A stretch of DNA of 64,000 nucleotides from Thamnidium elegans (lineage: Eukaryota > Mucoromycota > Mucoromycetes > Mucorales > Mucoraceae): positions 868,001 to 932,000 of the forward strand of contig JAIXMG010000001.1 of the NCBI GenBank assembly GCA_025201345.1, read 5' to 3'. A model generated the notes under the pieces. It saw only the letters and a program-made list of their open reading frames with translations, ran no database searches and was not told the DNA's origin. Positions within the stretch are counted from its first letter, which is position 1. Each line of letters starts with the position of its first letter. Below, in pieces: positions 52,779-64,000 of the stretch. The translations under genes were made by a program, and so were the position numbers.

Positions 52779-53785
52779 TATAAATAGCTTGTTTTTTTCT
52801 TTATTTTACTTTTCTTTTCTTTTTTTATTTTGCTTTTCCTTCCTTTTTTCTTTTTTTTTTTACAAATAAATAAAAGTTCTTTTTTTTTGAACTTTGTGTA
52901 CAATTGTTCCCAATCATGTTGTAATTCATCCCATTCTTCGAGATCAGGTAATGTTCTGTCAAGTATATAATTTATTTAGTTCTAACACTATTGTTTTTAT
53001 TTTATAAAGCTTGTATTTCTACTACTACTCACTCTAAGGCTTTTTTTTTTGCCTTTTGTAAAGCTAAATGGTAATTATATCACTTGATTCAAACTTAATA
53101 GCTTATTCTAACTCTTTTTTTATTCAAGGCATTGTCTTATTCCGCCTGTGTATTCTCCTCTTATCTTACTGTGTGTTATTTATGTAATTATCACTTGATT
53201 CAAACTTAATATTTTATTCTAACTCTTTCTTTTATTCAGGGTATTAGCTTCTTTCATGTGTGTATTATCCTCTTACTTTACTATACCCTAATTAATTCCT
53301 GTACATACTAGAAGATAATAGCAGACTATAATATAAACATATACCCTTACCCTTAATATACATAAATCCCACAAAAAACCATTTGTAAATAATAAAAAAT
53401 TTCGCTTTTTTTTATAATTCCTTATTTTCTATATATAAATGTATCTCAAAATGTGCTATCGATACCCTATTATTGAATAAATATTTTATGTAATGACCTT
53501 TTAATGATCCAATAAGAGCTGTAATCTTTTTTTAAGGTTAAACTAGCGATATTGACAGCTGAATCAGTAATGATAAATTATTATCACTGATGATAAATCA
53601 AGCACTGATGATAATTTATTATCAATAGTGATAAATCAAGCACTGATGATAGTCCCAATCATCAATGATAATCCTAATCATCAGTGATAAATCTTAATCA
53701 TTGCTGATAAATTTATCATCAATGATAATTCAATCATCACTGATTAGCAGTGATGATAAATTTATCATTTCTGCTCGCCTTAGTG
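52722..53785. repeat. Right arm of the complete CACTA element with subterminal repeats
   Basis: 52722..53540 is non-coding, with a T38-type run near 52739..52777 and a partial internal duplication (ACTTGATTCAAACTTAATA at ~53083 and ~53188). 53545..53760 is an array of GATGATAAAT, ATCAGTGATAA and TTATCATCACTG motifs in both orientations, ending in the terminal repeat. Such arrays bind the element's own proteins in CACTA transposons. Confidence 0.8.
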
Positions 53786-54488
53786 ATATCCTTTGGATTA
53801 ATACTATAGTCATGCAATGTTTTCATCAAATCTTCCTCTAAAATTTGTTTATAGAGCTCCTTATCGAGAGTATCATCTATAAACACTAAATAACCCACGC
53901 CGGACCAGGTGATACAACTCCAAATTTTAAAAGATCCACCATTATGCTTTACTGTTTGCTGGATTTGGGATGGGCGGACATTTTCAGTGACCCTTTTATA
54001 GCACCAGTGAGCACCGTCGGAGCCAAAGCGATTGATTTTGGTCTCGTCGGACCACACTACATCTTTCCAGTCCATATCCGTCCAATCAACGTGCATTTTG
54101 CCGAACACTAGGCGATTTTTTCTGCTCTTTACACTTAATAGTGGTTTTTCAGGCTTCTTATATCGCTCAATACCTCGCGATGAGAGATACCTACGGATAC
54201 TTCGATCGCTCAATAATACTCCCAGCTCACTTTTAAGCATTCTTGAAATTTCATTGGCTGATTCTACTCCATTTACAGTTACCTTTCTCACCATATAATC
54301 AATTGTTGTACTAGTAACTTTTTTTTTCTACCTGCTTTTTGCGTTTCTCTCTCCGATAATTCATTTTTTCCTATTTTGGAAACAGTAGACTTACTTACAC
54401 CAGTTCTGGACGATGTTTCACGTATACTGAAACCACTCTCCAAACATTGTAACACGTTTTCCTTTTTAGATCGCGAGAGGTTGCGCAT
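53786..54488 (-). pseudogene. Tc1-like transposase remnant
   Basis: Starts MRNLSRSKKENVLQCLESGF with a helix-turn-helix (SIRETSSRTGVSKSTVSKIG). It shifts frame in an A9 run (54319..54327) and continues as TSTTIDYMVRKVTVNG, then LLSDRSIRRYLSSRGI and the first catalytic Asp in VVWSDETKINRFGSDGAHW, HNGGSFKIWSCITWSGVG and DDTLDKELYKQILEEDL. It stops at INPKDI, exactly at the CACTA border 53785/53786, so the second Asp and the third acidic residue of the DDE/D triad are missing. The C-terminal part is not seen on the other side of the CACTA element. Confidence 0.88.
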
Positions 54489-54619
54489 GTCAATTTACCT
54501 TAATGAATTTGTAAAATACTAAAATGAAAAGAAATTAGAGCTGTAATAAAGGCTTGCTCTGTAGTTGTTATAAGCAAATTTTTATCTTCTACCAAATTGT
54601 GGTTTTTGAATTTAAAAAA

Positions 54620-54848
54620 TTTAATTTTTTTATAAACCGGCGAAATTGTCCGCATGTAGTGCTCACATTCATAGTAGTTTTTCGGAGGTTGAACTATGTC
54701 ACTCTATAATATAATTAATATCATTCGACTTACCAGATGTGTGGCTTTTAAATGATATAAAATATGTTGCGTGACTACGTAAATTAGCGCATATTAAAGC
54801 TGAAATACTCAGAAATTCCAAACATGCGGACAATTTTGCCGCCCACTG
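54620..54848. repeat. Tc1 right end, with internal inverted copy
   Basis: The end ACATGCGGACAATTTTGCCG then CCCACTG is followed by TA (54849..54850). An inverted partial copy, CCGGCGAAATTGTCCGCATG, lies at ~54637, so this 210-bp stretch can itself fold back. Between them is non-coding AT-rich sequence. Confidence 0.65.
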
Positions 54849-54850
54849 TA

Positions 54851-55071
54851 TATAGTATAGATGTGCCGTACATATATCGATCTAAAAAATGTTTCTAACT
54901 TCTATCTATCTGATATTATCTAATCTAAAAAGCTCAAATGTGCCAATAATAACAAGAGTCATTATTTATTACAGGTATAAAAGTGTGGGTTTTATAAAAA
55001 AGTTTATTAATGTAAGAAAAAAAGTGAAACCAATATTAAAGTAGTTTATATTAGCGATTGTTTCTACTAGG
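54851..55071. other. 3' flank of the Merlin-type gene
   Basis: Non-coding. AATAAACTTTTTTATAAA on the minus strand just after the stop is a plausible poly(A) region. Confidence 0.4.
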
Positions 55072-56637
55072 TCAACTATTATAACGAATCTGAGTAGGAG
55101 TGGTAGTAGTACTACTGGTACTAGTATTAGTAACATTTTCTCTAACTACGGAAGGCTGAAATGAAGGTGAAAGAGTGAGTCCCTCATTTGGATTTGAGCT
55201 ACCTTCTTCGGGAACCCAATCTTCATCGTCGGTATCATAGTCACTTTCTTCTTCAGAATTATAATTATCCTCAAATTCATATGGTTGAGCTTCCACCTCT
55301 ACTTCTTGCTCCTCATCCCATGCTTCAGCTCGCGTAATAAAACTATCAAAACTACCTAAAGTGCTAGATGAACTTTCCAATTGGACCTCGCGGATACACC
55401 TTTCCATTCCTGTAATAAGACCAAGGCCTTGATTCTCTCTTCTCCACAAAAATTCCAAAAGTTTTCCAGGGCAATCCTTAATAGTACGGTTACGAGGATG
55501 AATAAACCGTTTCATGGGTGTCCACAAACCTTCAATCACATTTGTATGGATTAACCCATCCGTTTGGTTACCTCGAACCTGATCTTCTGTAGCAAAATTG
55601 ATTGAATGATTAACTACTTGATGTCTACTGAAGTAGAACCCAGAATAATCAGCCGGAACGACAGTACCATCTTCTCTTATCAAGTCACTTGGATGAAGAC
55701 GAGAGTAGGCAGACCAACCATCAGATCGAATTACAGAACCTCTCGCACAATATGCTTGAATAATTGGAAGTAAAGTAGCAGCAGAACGATTAGGTACAGT
55801 GCATACAAGTGCTTTACCTGCCTTGTACTTGGGTCTAATTTCATATTGGCCATCTGAGATATATGCCAAATAAGTCTCATCTGTTTTTATAGCCTCGACC
55901 ATACCGAAGACCCATACACCTTCAATATGAGAACCACGATTATGCTTGCGCTTACCAAATTTGGACTCATCGATTTGGATGTGATCATACAATTCATTTG
56001 TACCAAGAAGATAGGTGCCATGATACCGGACATAATCTGAATTCATCATTGCTTGACAATCTTTTGAAATTTGGGAAATCGTAACACCATGAACTTTAAT
56101 CGTACTATAGATATCATTGGCCTTAGCTGAACGAAAGTATTCCAATAAAATACAGTATACGACATTGACTGATTCCTTGCTATTGTAAAATATAGTATTT
56201 GTAGTAATTGATTCTTGTCTATCGCTGTGAGCATTACTGGGGATTGGATAACGACATCGGTAGTAAAATTGTTTTTTCTGCACTCTATATGTTAAAGTCA
56301 TATCATTTGCACATCCATTAAAGCCACAGATATCGCTTTCTCGGTAAAAAGCGCCGATATTTTCTCTTAAATGGCTATAAATATATATGTATAATTTGTC
56401 AGAACCAGGTTAAAGTAATAATTGAAGTCTAACTTACGTCCAAGTTGTCTCAGGAGACCCAATAATTCTGGCATCTTCAATACGATCACCAGCGGTAGGT
56501 ACACGTGTGCCCCAAGCACTAACTACTTGACCAGAGGCACGACCAGGACGACGAGTTTCAGTGGTAACGTTATTTGGTAAAATATTTCTAGGACGACCAC
56601 GACGATTACGACCAGTGTTGACATTGAGAGGTGGCAT
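55072..56637 (-). CDS. Merlin/ISXO2-like DDE transposase with one intron (second copy)
   Basis: Exons 56637..56438 and 56374..55072, 500 aa, phase-2 GT-AG intron. The intron falls after TWT, followed by HLRENIGAFYRES; the gene at 33896 has IWT/VLKDHFRAFDK with the same phase. Putative zinc site CGFNGCANDM to YYRCRY. DDE core: HIQIDESKFGKRKHNRG, GSVIRSDGWSAYSRL, HTNVIEGLWTPMKRF, then PRNRTIKDCPGKLLEFLWRR. The basic N-terminus (GRNRRGRPRN) is an AT-hook-like motif. The C-terminus is acidic (EEESDYDTDDEDW) and lacks the RGG-rich tail of its paralogue. No lesions. Element ends not identified; transposition or a domesticated role are both possible. Confidence 0.87.
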
Positions 56638-57979
56638 TGTTAAGTAGATTTCGTAAATGTCGTATACTAATTGAGTTAATGTAAGGAATGTTGCGAAAAA
56701 AAAGGAAGCAATGTAATAAAAGTGTTGAATGTTGATGAAAATAATAATAAATATAAAAAAAAAGGTAATAAAATGGTTCGGTCGTTAGTTTTAAAGATAT
56801 AATAAAGTATACATAATAATTACTTACATGAGTAAAAAGGGGGGATTTCTTTTTTTTTAAAAAAAAAAGCTTTTTATTTTGCCCAGGCCTCCCCTTCAAT
56901 TTAAATGATGTCATCAAAATTTGAACTTCAGTACAAAATCAGTTATATATCTCCCATTTTACAAGATAGAGACAAACTTTAAGTGTGAATCCAATAGAAA
57001 AATTAATTTTGCAACTGAATTTAATGCTCTTGTAAATAAAACTTTTTTATTTACACGACTGAAATGTAAAATGTCTCTTTTTAGCGCAATTTCTAGCCAA
57101 AAAAAAGATGTTTTAAAAAATTTTAAAACTTGTTCCAACGGTATAATTCCACAGCCAGTAAAACATAATCATTAATTCCAGTAGATAACCTTTCATAAAA
57201 TACAATTTTTACCAGACCGGCGTAAATTTTTGTCGAAACATGTCATTTGTAATATTTATACAAAAGATAAGCGTACATTTTAAAAGCCAAATGTAATTTT
57301 GTTCTACTATGTTAAACGCTTTTAAATTTTTATATTAAAACGAAATTTTACTTTTGCACCGGCTCACAAAATATAAAAGTGATCTCAAAATTATTTCGCT
57401 TCCAAATCAGGAAAAAAATTCATGCAAAATCTCACATTTTCATTAATTGCTACATGAATAATTGATCAATTTCCACCATAAATATATAGGAGAGAATTAT
57501 TATATAAATCTCTCACTTGCATATAATAAAGAAACATCTTTCTTTCTGCTATTTTATAACTATATTCTTTGTAATAAGTTTTATACTTCCTTACTCTTAC
57601 TTAAAAGCTTATTACTTGTAAGACAATATTATTGGTGGAATATCATTAATATTCGTCTTGACATTGGTAGCACTCTTTACGTTACGTAAAGATTTCTCAA
57701 TATTTTTTTTTTATCATTCTATATTTAGCTATACACACAAATATAGACTATTTTATTTTATTTATTTTTTTTCTTCTTCCTGTATTTCACTGTTAGTGAA
57801 CTAATATATATTTTTTATATACTTTTACTCAAGAAAACTAAGTGTTATTACTTCTGTTTCTTTTTTCTCTTTTTGATTTTTTTTTCCTGCTGTTCAATCG
57901 TTGCTGAATTTAATTAATTTTTTTTTTATCGTACTTCTTTGTTTATCTAAATCATTACACCCCGCATAAAATTATTATC
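56638..57979. other. No gene seen; flank of two elements
   Basis: 1.3 kb AT-rich. The left part is the promoter side of the Merlin-type gene (T10A9 palindrome near 56855). The right part should hold the 5' LTR and leader of gypsy element D, but no matching copy was found downstream. A frame of 84 codons near 56.9-57.2 kb has no recognisable features. Confidence 0.45.
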
Positions 57980-60900
57980 ATGGCTGATCAACAATCTACG
58001 CAGCCTACACAGCATCCTCAAAACGATGAAATAAATAGTGTTCAACAATTATTACATCAACTTACACTTACCTTGCAAAGTCATAATGCAAATTCAACAA
58101 ATCATACAACTCCTCCAACTGATCATGGATCAAAAGTTCGTATTCGTGAACCTGATACGTTTACAGGAAATAATTGTGACCAACAAGTTGTAGATGGCTG
58201 GATCCGAAGCATTGAAAGACATCGTAATTTTCATGGGTGGAATCCTGAACGTACGGTTGCATTTGCTATCACTTTTCTTAAAAATCATGCTGATACTTGG
58301 TATCGAACCTTGGAAGAAAATGACCTTGCTCCTACCCACTGGATTGAATTCAAAAATATTTTTATTGCTAAATTTCGACCTGGTAATGCATATGATCTTG
58401 CTCGTGACAAGTTAGTTAATTTACGTCAAACAGCTACAATTCAAGAATATATTAAACAATTTGCCAACACTATTATTCTTATACCTGAATTACATCAACT
58501 TGAAGCTTATGATCGTTTTATGCGTGGCCTTAAAGTTGAACATGATCAGTTATTTGCCGAGCTTCGTGCCGTGGATGTGGATCTGCGTACTATTGATCTT
58601 GCTTATAGCAAATCTTCTGCTTTTGAAGCCTCTCATGTTCGTCGTGATTCTCGTGGTCGTGTTGTCTCTTCTCCTATACGTCCTGGTCATGCTTCGATTA
58701 CTCAAGCTGATGATCCTATGGATCTGGATGCAATTGTACAACGTGGTGGTAGTAATTACCCATACAACAACAATAACAACAATAACCAATTTTCTTCTTG
58801 GCGTCCCAACAACAAAAACAACAATACCAATACTAATAACTATAATAATTATAATGGAAACAATCGTCCTCCTCGTAGACGTAATGGTAACAATTATACT
58901 AATAGTAATAACGGTGGTGGTTATCCTCCATGTCGTCTTTGTTCTAAATCTGGACATGCTGCTTCAAACTGTCATTTATTATCTGTCGTAATCTCTGCTG
59001 TTAACAATGCGAAATCTGGTTCCCAAAGATCTTCTGTTAACTACATGCAAACTAATTCTGACGCTACTTCAGATAATTCAAATGGAAGTATTATTGAAAA
59101 TAAAAATGATTCTTCAAACCATTATTCACGTATGTCTTCTTTTTTTAATAACAATAATAGTCCCTCACTGAGTGTACCTATTATCGCTACGGCGGATTCT
59201 GTTATTAAAACTGTTAATAATGCTGTTTCTCCTTCTTCTTCTACCTTATTATCTACGGTATCTATTTCTACTGAGATTGGTTGTTCATCCAATTTTCCTA
59301 TGGAACTTGTACCCGTTATTAAGACTACACACATTGGTCATCAACACGAACTTAATTATGTTTTGCAATTAAATTCGTTATCAACTGCTTTACCCTTATA
59401 TCATGGTGTTTCTGGCCCTAATAATACAGTAATCAAGGTTTTGATTGACAATGGTGCTAGTGATAATTATGTATCATCTAGTTTAGCCGATTCTATTGCA
59501 TTTAATATGAATGACGTTAGTCGTAGAGAAGTTGAAACTGCAGATGGTGGTGTTACCATTATTAACAGGGAAGCTATGTTGGATTTAAACTTGGGTGGTT
59601 ATGGTTGTCAAGTTTCTGCTTTTGTTTTTCCTACAAAATTTGATTTGATTTTGGGAAGAACTTGGTTAAAAGAACACTCTCCCAAACCTAACTGGAACAG
59701 TGATTCTTGGACTCTTGGTACCGGTGAAAATTCTGTCCGTTTGTTACCTATTCATTCTACTAGTCCTAATTTGGATAATAATTTTGCTGGTGGTGATGCT
59801 GCTATACCTCGTCCACAACTTAGTTATTTGATTTCTAAGAAACAAGTTAATAATTGTTTACGCGATGGTGGTTCTGGTTTCTTACTTTATATGAAGGATT
59901 CCGCTGTATCAAGCTCTACCCCATCCAACGATGTTTTGTCTGCAAATAAAAATGATGATGATTGGATTTCTTCATTTTTGAATGAATTTTCTTCTGTTTT
60001 TTCTAAAAAGTTACTTGGTTTACCTAAAGACACTGGTTTTCAACATGTTATCAATTTAGCTCCTGATGCTAAACCAGTAAATCGTACACCTTATAAAATG
60101 AGTCCAGCTGAACTAGATGAACTACAAAAACAGTTAAAAGAATTATTGGCTTTAGGTCTTGTCAGGCCCAGTTCATCACCTTATGGTTCTCCCATTTTAT
60201 TTGTACGTAATCGTAATGGATCTATGCGTATGTGTATCGATTATAGAGCTTTGAATCAACTCACCATACGTAACAGCAACCCTTTACCAAGGATTGATGA
60301 ATGTTTTGACCGTTTACAAGGTGCTTCGTATTTCAGTAGTCTGGATTTGAAGGCGGGCTATCACCAAATTCGAATTCAAGAATCCGATGTTCCAAAAACG
60401 GCCTTTAACACCCGATATGGCAAGTACGAGTGGCTTGTACTACCTTTTGGCTTGTGTAACGCTCCACCAAGTTTCCAAGCGAAGATGAATGAAATTCTTG
60501 ATGGTTATGTTGACAAATTCTGCTTGGTTTATCTTGACGATATCTGTATTTTTTCACGTAGTTTGGAAGAACACAAGAATCATTTGCGTTTGGTATTTGA
60601 CCGTTTGAAACAACATCCCTTGATTGTCAATAGATCTAAATGTAGTTTCATTACACGTGAGTTAATTTTTCTTGGTTTCCAAATTAATGCTAAGGGAATT
60701 TTACCGTCACCAACAAAAATCAATGCTATTCGTGGTTGGAAGCAGCCTACTAACGTGCAAGAAGTGCGTCAATTTGTTGGATTAGCCCAGCACTATAGGC
60801 GTTTTATTCCACTATTTGCTTCAATTGCTACACCTTTGACTGATTTAACTAAAGGTACTGGTTCAAAACGTCGCCCTGTCATTTGGACTCCTGCTTGTGA

Positions 60901-63444
60901 AGAAAGTTTTTTGAAAATTAAATCACTTTTAACTACTTCACCTGTTTTACTCCTACCAGATATGTCAAAACCTTTTCGTATCGAAACAGATTCAAGTGAT
61001 TTTGGAGTAGGTGCTGTATTGCTGCAACCTGCAGATGACACTGATTTAACAAAATCTAGTTCTTGGCATCCAGTTGCATTTGAATCTAAGAAAATGTCTA
61101 GTGCTGAACGATCGTATCCTGCTCAAGAACGTGAACTCTTAGGTGTAATACATGCTCTACGTACATGGGTATGTTTTGTTGATGGTTGTTCTGCCGGTTA
61201 TCAAGTATTCACTGATCACCATTCTCTCCAATATTTAAGATCACAAACAAAACCTACTCCTCGTCTTGTTCGTTGGTTAGCTGAACTCGAATCGTATCGT
61301 CCTGACATTGTTTATAAAAGCGGTAAAACAAATATTGTACCTGATTTACTTTCTCGTGTCGATGGTCCTGATTGCATACCTGCTTCTGATTCTTTTGAAC
61401 CCAAATATCTATATGCTGCAGATTTACGTTTAGCTAATGCTCCACCAAAAGCTGAATTAAGTCTTGAGTTGCAACAAGATTGGCCTCTGTTATACAGACT
61501 TGGTTATGATAAAAAGGTGCATACACAAAAATTAAAAAAATTGCTGGAGGGGGAGAGGAATAACTTTATCATTACAGATGATCAAAAGATTCTCCGCAAA
61601 GTGAAATTGAAGATGATGATAAAGCTACAGCTACTCCTGTTATTAAAGAAGTCCCTTTTGTACCCTTTGTTGAACGCGCTGATATAGTTGAAAAATATCA
61701 TACTGGTTTTGGTCATGCAGGTGTCAAAAATATGTTACATATGTTGGAATCTCGTTACTGGTGGCCTACCATGCGTAGAGATATTACCTTCTGGATTAAA
61801 ACTTGTACATCCTGCCAAGTTAACAGCAACAAGACTACTAAACACCAAGAAGTTATGCATCCATTAGATGTTCCTGAAGTTTTTTCTCGTTGGCACTTGG
61901 ATTTCATAGGTGAATTGCCTGTAACGATTAATGGTAACAAATGGATAATCACTGCTGTTGATTCGTTAACAAATTGGCCTATTGCTCGTGCTGTACCTGT
62001 GGCTTCAGCTGAATGCGTAGCTGATTTTTTCTATGAAGAAATCGTAATGCGTTTTGGATGTCCTAATGAAATAATTACGGATCGTGGATCGAATTTTACA
62101 AGTAATTTAATGAAAGCATACGTGCATCGCCTCGGTACCAATCACAAGCTAACTTCTGCTTTCCATCCAAGGACGAATTCAAAAGTAGAAAGGTTTAATG
62201 GAATTATCAAGCCTATCTTACGTAAATACGTAAATGGTGCAATTCATCGCTGGGATGATTTCTTGAATACTGCTCTCTTTGCTTGTCGCATTAGGAAACA
62301 TACTACTACAGGTATAAGCCCTTTTAAATTGACTTACGGTAGAGATCCTCGTTTACCTGGTGATACTCTACGACCTTATATTGATTCTGACAGCGCAAAA
62401 GATCCTCGTACTGTAGCTGACTATACATCAAGAGAACTTGAATCTTTGGGCCAACTACGTGCCGCTGCCGAATTTCGGATAAAAGCTGTTAATACCCGGG
62501 ATAAAGAAAAATGGGATGCTTCTGTAAGACCTGTTCATTTTGAACCTGGTGAATTAGTGTTATTGACAAATGAAGGTCGTTATGGTTTGGAGCCTTTCCA
62601 TAAAGGTCCCTATATGGTTTTACAACATTATCCTGAATATGGTACATACAAGCTAGAGACTCTTGAAGGTAAACCATTAGACTCACTAATCCATGTTGAT
62701 CGTCTCAAGAAGGCACATGGACATAAACCTCTGGAACCGTGGTATGAACCGTCTTCTTTTCTTCGTCGTCCTGTCGTTTCAGCAAACACACATGATGACT
62801 CCCACTTCTCTACTGTAGCTAATTATAAACAGAATTCTTCAAGACCAATGAATAATCCTATCATTGTAGAAGATAGTAATAGTAATTCTGCATCGTATTA
62901 TTACGCTTCACCAACGGCTATCCCTACAATACCTCAAATTATTGATGTCCCAATTGACGTACCAGTTGAAGTTGCCGAGGATTTGATTACTACTCCTACC
63001 TTACCTGTAGCTGAAAACGTGTCGAATTTATTGCTTGATAATGCTGATAGTGACAAAGATGATGCCTCTTCTATGGTTTTATCTACTATTACTACAAATG
63101 AAGAATTAACAGTATCAAATAGTAGTCATAGCCAAGTTACAAATATGGATTTCATAACTGAAGATAATTCCTTCTTGTCAAACATAGTTGAAGTAATTTC
63201 TGTTACATCATCAGTAGATGAAGTTATTAGTTTACCAGATGAAATGCCGGGGGATATTCGAATGGAACATACAAATCAGTTGATATCATCCACTCATTCA
63301 TCACAAATAGATGAAGTAACAAGTGATCCAGATATAGTCGAACAAGCACCAATACTTGATGTTCTAAATAGCAACGTAACACTACCTTCTTCTCCTACGG
63401 ATCATATTGTGGTTGATGCAATTGAGAAATGTTTCTGTTACTAA
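57980..63444 (+). pseudogene. Gag-Pol of Ty3/gypsy element D, one frameshift, no chromodomain
   Basis: Frame 1 (57980..61687) holds retrotransposon gag (REPDTFTGN to DTWYRTLEEN), an Asn-rich linker, CCHC zinc knuckle CRLCSKSGHAASNC (~316), protease VLIDNGASDNYV (DNG rather than DTG/DSG), RT (MCIDYRALNQ, SSLDLKAGYHQIRI, VYLDD ~851) and RNase H (RIETDSSDFGVGA). A one-base loss (or two-base gain) near 61600 moves the rest into another frame: HTGFGHAGVKNML to CTSCQ integrase zinc, DDE core (WHLDFIGELP, ITDRGSNF, NSKVERFNG), then a GPY-like region and ~200 aa rich in Ser/Asp/Thr/Val with no chromodomain. Distinct lineage from A and B (true CCHC, no chromodomain). LTRs not found in the window. Confidence 0.93.
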
Positions 63445-63725
63445 TACATTAACTGATTGGTATTTTATGGTTTATACTTATTTTCACAAGCTTTAAAAAA
63501 ATCGCCATAATTTAAAAATATTCTTATATATCAACTCTAATACTATTTATAGTGCCACTAAAAATTTAAAATATACTCTTTTTGGGGTTAAAAGCTAATA
63601 TATGGCCACCGCTGGATCTGGAATAATTGAGAGGGTTAAAAAATTACTATAAAAGGCGATTTTTTCTTGTGTAACATACTGCCAGAATCATTTTTGAGAG
63701 TTTTTGGTTGATTTCAATTTTTCAT
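63445..63725. other. No gene seen
   Basis: Downstream flank of element D. ATTGAGAGGGTTAAAAAATT near 63627 is purine-rich but is not followed by a recognised LTR. Confidence 0.4.
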
Positions 63726-64000
63726 TTATAGTCACATTATTTATAATCAATAAGCCTCTATCGTACGTCGTTTGTTAAGAAGTCAATTAGAAACATAATA
63801 CGCATCGCTGTTACTGTAATTGACTTTCTGAAAAGTATACAGTAGCGGCTCTATTTAAGGGTGACAGAAATTCCTGGGAAATCCACCCTTAAATAGAGCC
63901 GCTACTGTATTTATTATTCCAAATTGCTCATTCATTAATGTCTTGTTGAAACTGTCTAAGTTTCATATTGTGATAAGCGCTTATTCAATCCATAATATGT
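63726..64000 (-). repeat. Dispersed ~480-bp repeat, copy 3 (inverted, runs off the window)
   Basis: Inverse of 8160..8395: ATAATACGCATCGCTG, GACATTAATGAATGAGCAA and GGATTGAATAAGCGC blocks all match copy 1. It carries an inserted hairpin element (63840..63907) that copy 1 lacks. Confidence 0.8.
63840..63907. mobile_element. 68-bp hairpin element with 24-bp perfect inverted repeats, TA-flanked
   Basis: CAGTAGCGGCTCTATTTAAG plus 4 bases, a 20-nt loop, then the exact inverse. TA on each side (63838..63839 and 63908..63909). The homologous position in the repeat at ~8265..8275 is empty. TA target and CAGT ends are those of Tc1/mariner-type MITEs. Confidence 0.9.

Larger units (their letters stand above)
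47042..53785. mobile_element. Complete CACTA transposon, 6,744 bp
   Basis: The left end CACTATGGCGAGAAAAAATG (to 47070) and the inverted right end agree at 26 of 29 positions. ATA directly precedes (47039..47041) and follows (53786..53788), the 3-bp duplication expected for CACTA. Both arms carry repeated ATGATAAAT/ATCAGTGATAA-type motifs. Inside are two divergent, intact genes: the transposase (-) and the companion protein (+). All parts expected of an autonomous element are present. The flanks are a truncated CACTA transposase (left) and a truncated Tc1 transposase (right). Confidence 0.92.

Noticed and set aside
56921..57175. 84-aa plus-strand frame
   Set aside because: No ATG-led coding character, motif or homologue among the features here; likely chance in AT-rich spacer.
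58461..58991. 176-aa Leu/Ile/Val-rich frame inside gag of element D
   Set aside because: Out-of-frame reading of Asn-rich gag codons.
61590..61740. Programmed frameshift in element D
   Set aside because: The shift is between RNase H and integrase, not a known recoding position, and no slippery site plus structure is evident.

Overview
The window looks like a piece of an AT-rich fungal nuclear genome, most likely an early-diverging fungus of the Mucoromycota type. The evidence is short GT-AG introns, long homopolymer runs, two ordinary spliced eukaryotic genes, a eukaryotic tRNA-Asp, and a dense population of Ty3/gypsy, CACTA, Merlin (ISXO2-like) and Tc1 elements. Lineage is an inference from gene style; no marker gene was compared.

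Layout. 1-3.6 kb is the only host-gene block: a class II DYRK-type protein kinase (+) converging on a RED/IK splicing factor (-). 4.3-5.7 kb is a decayed, spliced gene of unknown family. 5.7-10.3 kb is mostly gene-free and holds a foldback element, a dispersed ~480-bp repeat, a pair of 40-bp direct repeats and tRNA-Asp(GUC). 10.3-12.3 kb is a Merlin-type element (accessory ORF plus 5'-truncated transposase), interrupted by Ty3/gypsy element A (12.26-18.59 kb). A has apparently identical 497-bp LTRs and one open 1,653-codon gag-pol-chromodomain frame. Abutting it is an older gypsy element B (18.59-24.96 kb, minus strand, one frameshift, diverged LTRs), then a gag-only remnant C (25.5-26.9 kb). 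C is interrupted by a 202-bp MITE and by an internally deleted CACTA element (26.9-29.0 kb), which itself carries two nested CACTA-MITEs.

30.3-32.1 kb is a broken copy of a protein here called the CACTA companion protein. 32.7-35.6 kb holds a second Merlin accessory ORF and an apparently intact Merlin-type transposase. 36.6-38.6 kb is another companion-protein copy followed by a CACTA right end. 40.0-47.0 kb carries two damaged Tnp2-like CACTA transposase genes in tandem. 47,042-53,785 is a complete CACTA element: matching terminal inverted repeats, ATA target duplication, an intact 8-exon transposase (949 codons) and a divergent 3-exon companion gene (287 codons). Next come a Tc1-like transposase remnant cut at the CACTA border, another intact Merlin-type transposase (55.1-56.6 kb), and a third gypsy gag-pol D (58.0-63.4 kb, one frameshift, no chromodomain). 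The right edge is an inverted copy of the dispersed repeat carrying a 68-bp TA-flanked hairpin element.

How the parts work together. In the CACTA elements the transposase and the companion protein are divergently transcribed between termini rich in short subterminal repeats, a layout comparable to the TNPD/TNPA pair of plant En/Spm. In the Merlin group the acidic Cys-rich accessory ORF lies just downstream of the transposase and stays open in a copy that has lost the transposase. Several insertions can be read against an empty homologous site inside this window, so their target-site duplications can be checked directly. The least described material is the CACTA companion protein family and the Merlin accessory protein. 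All alignments were made by eye.
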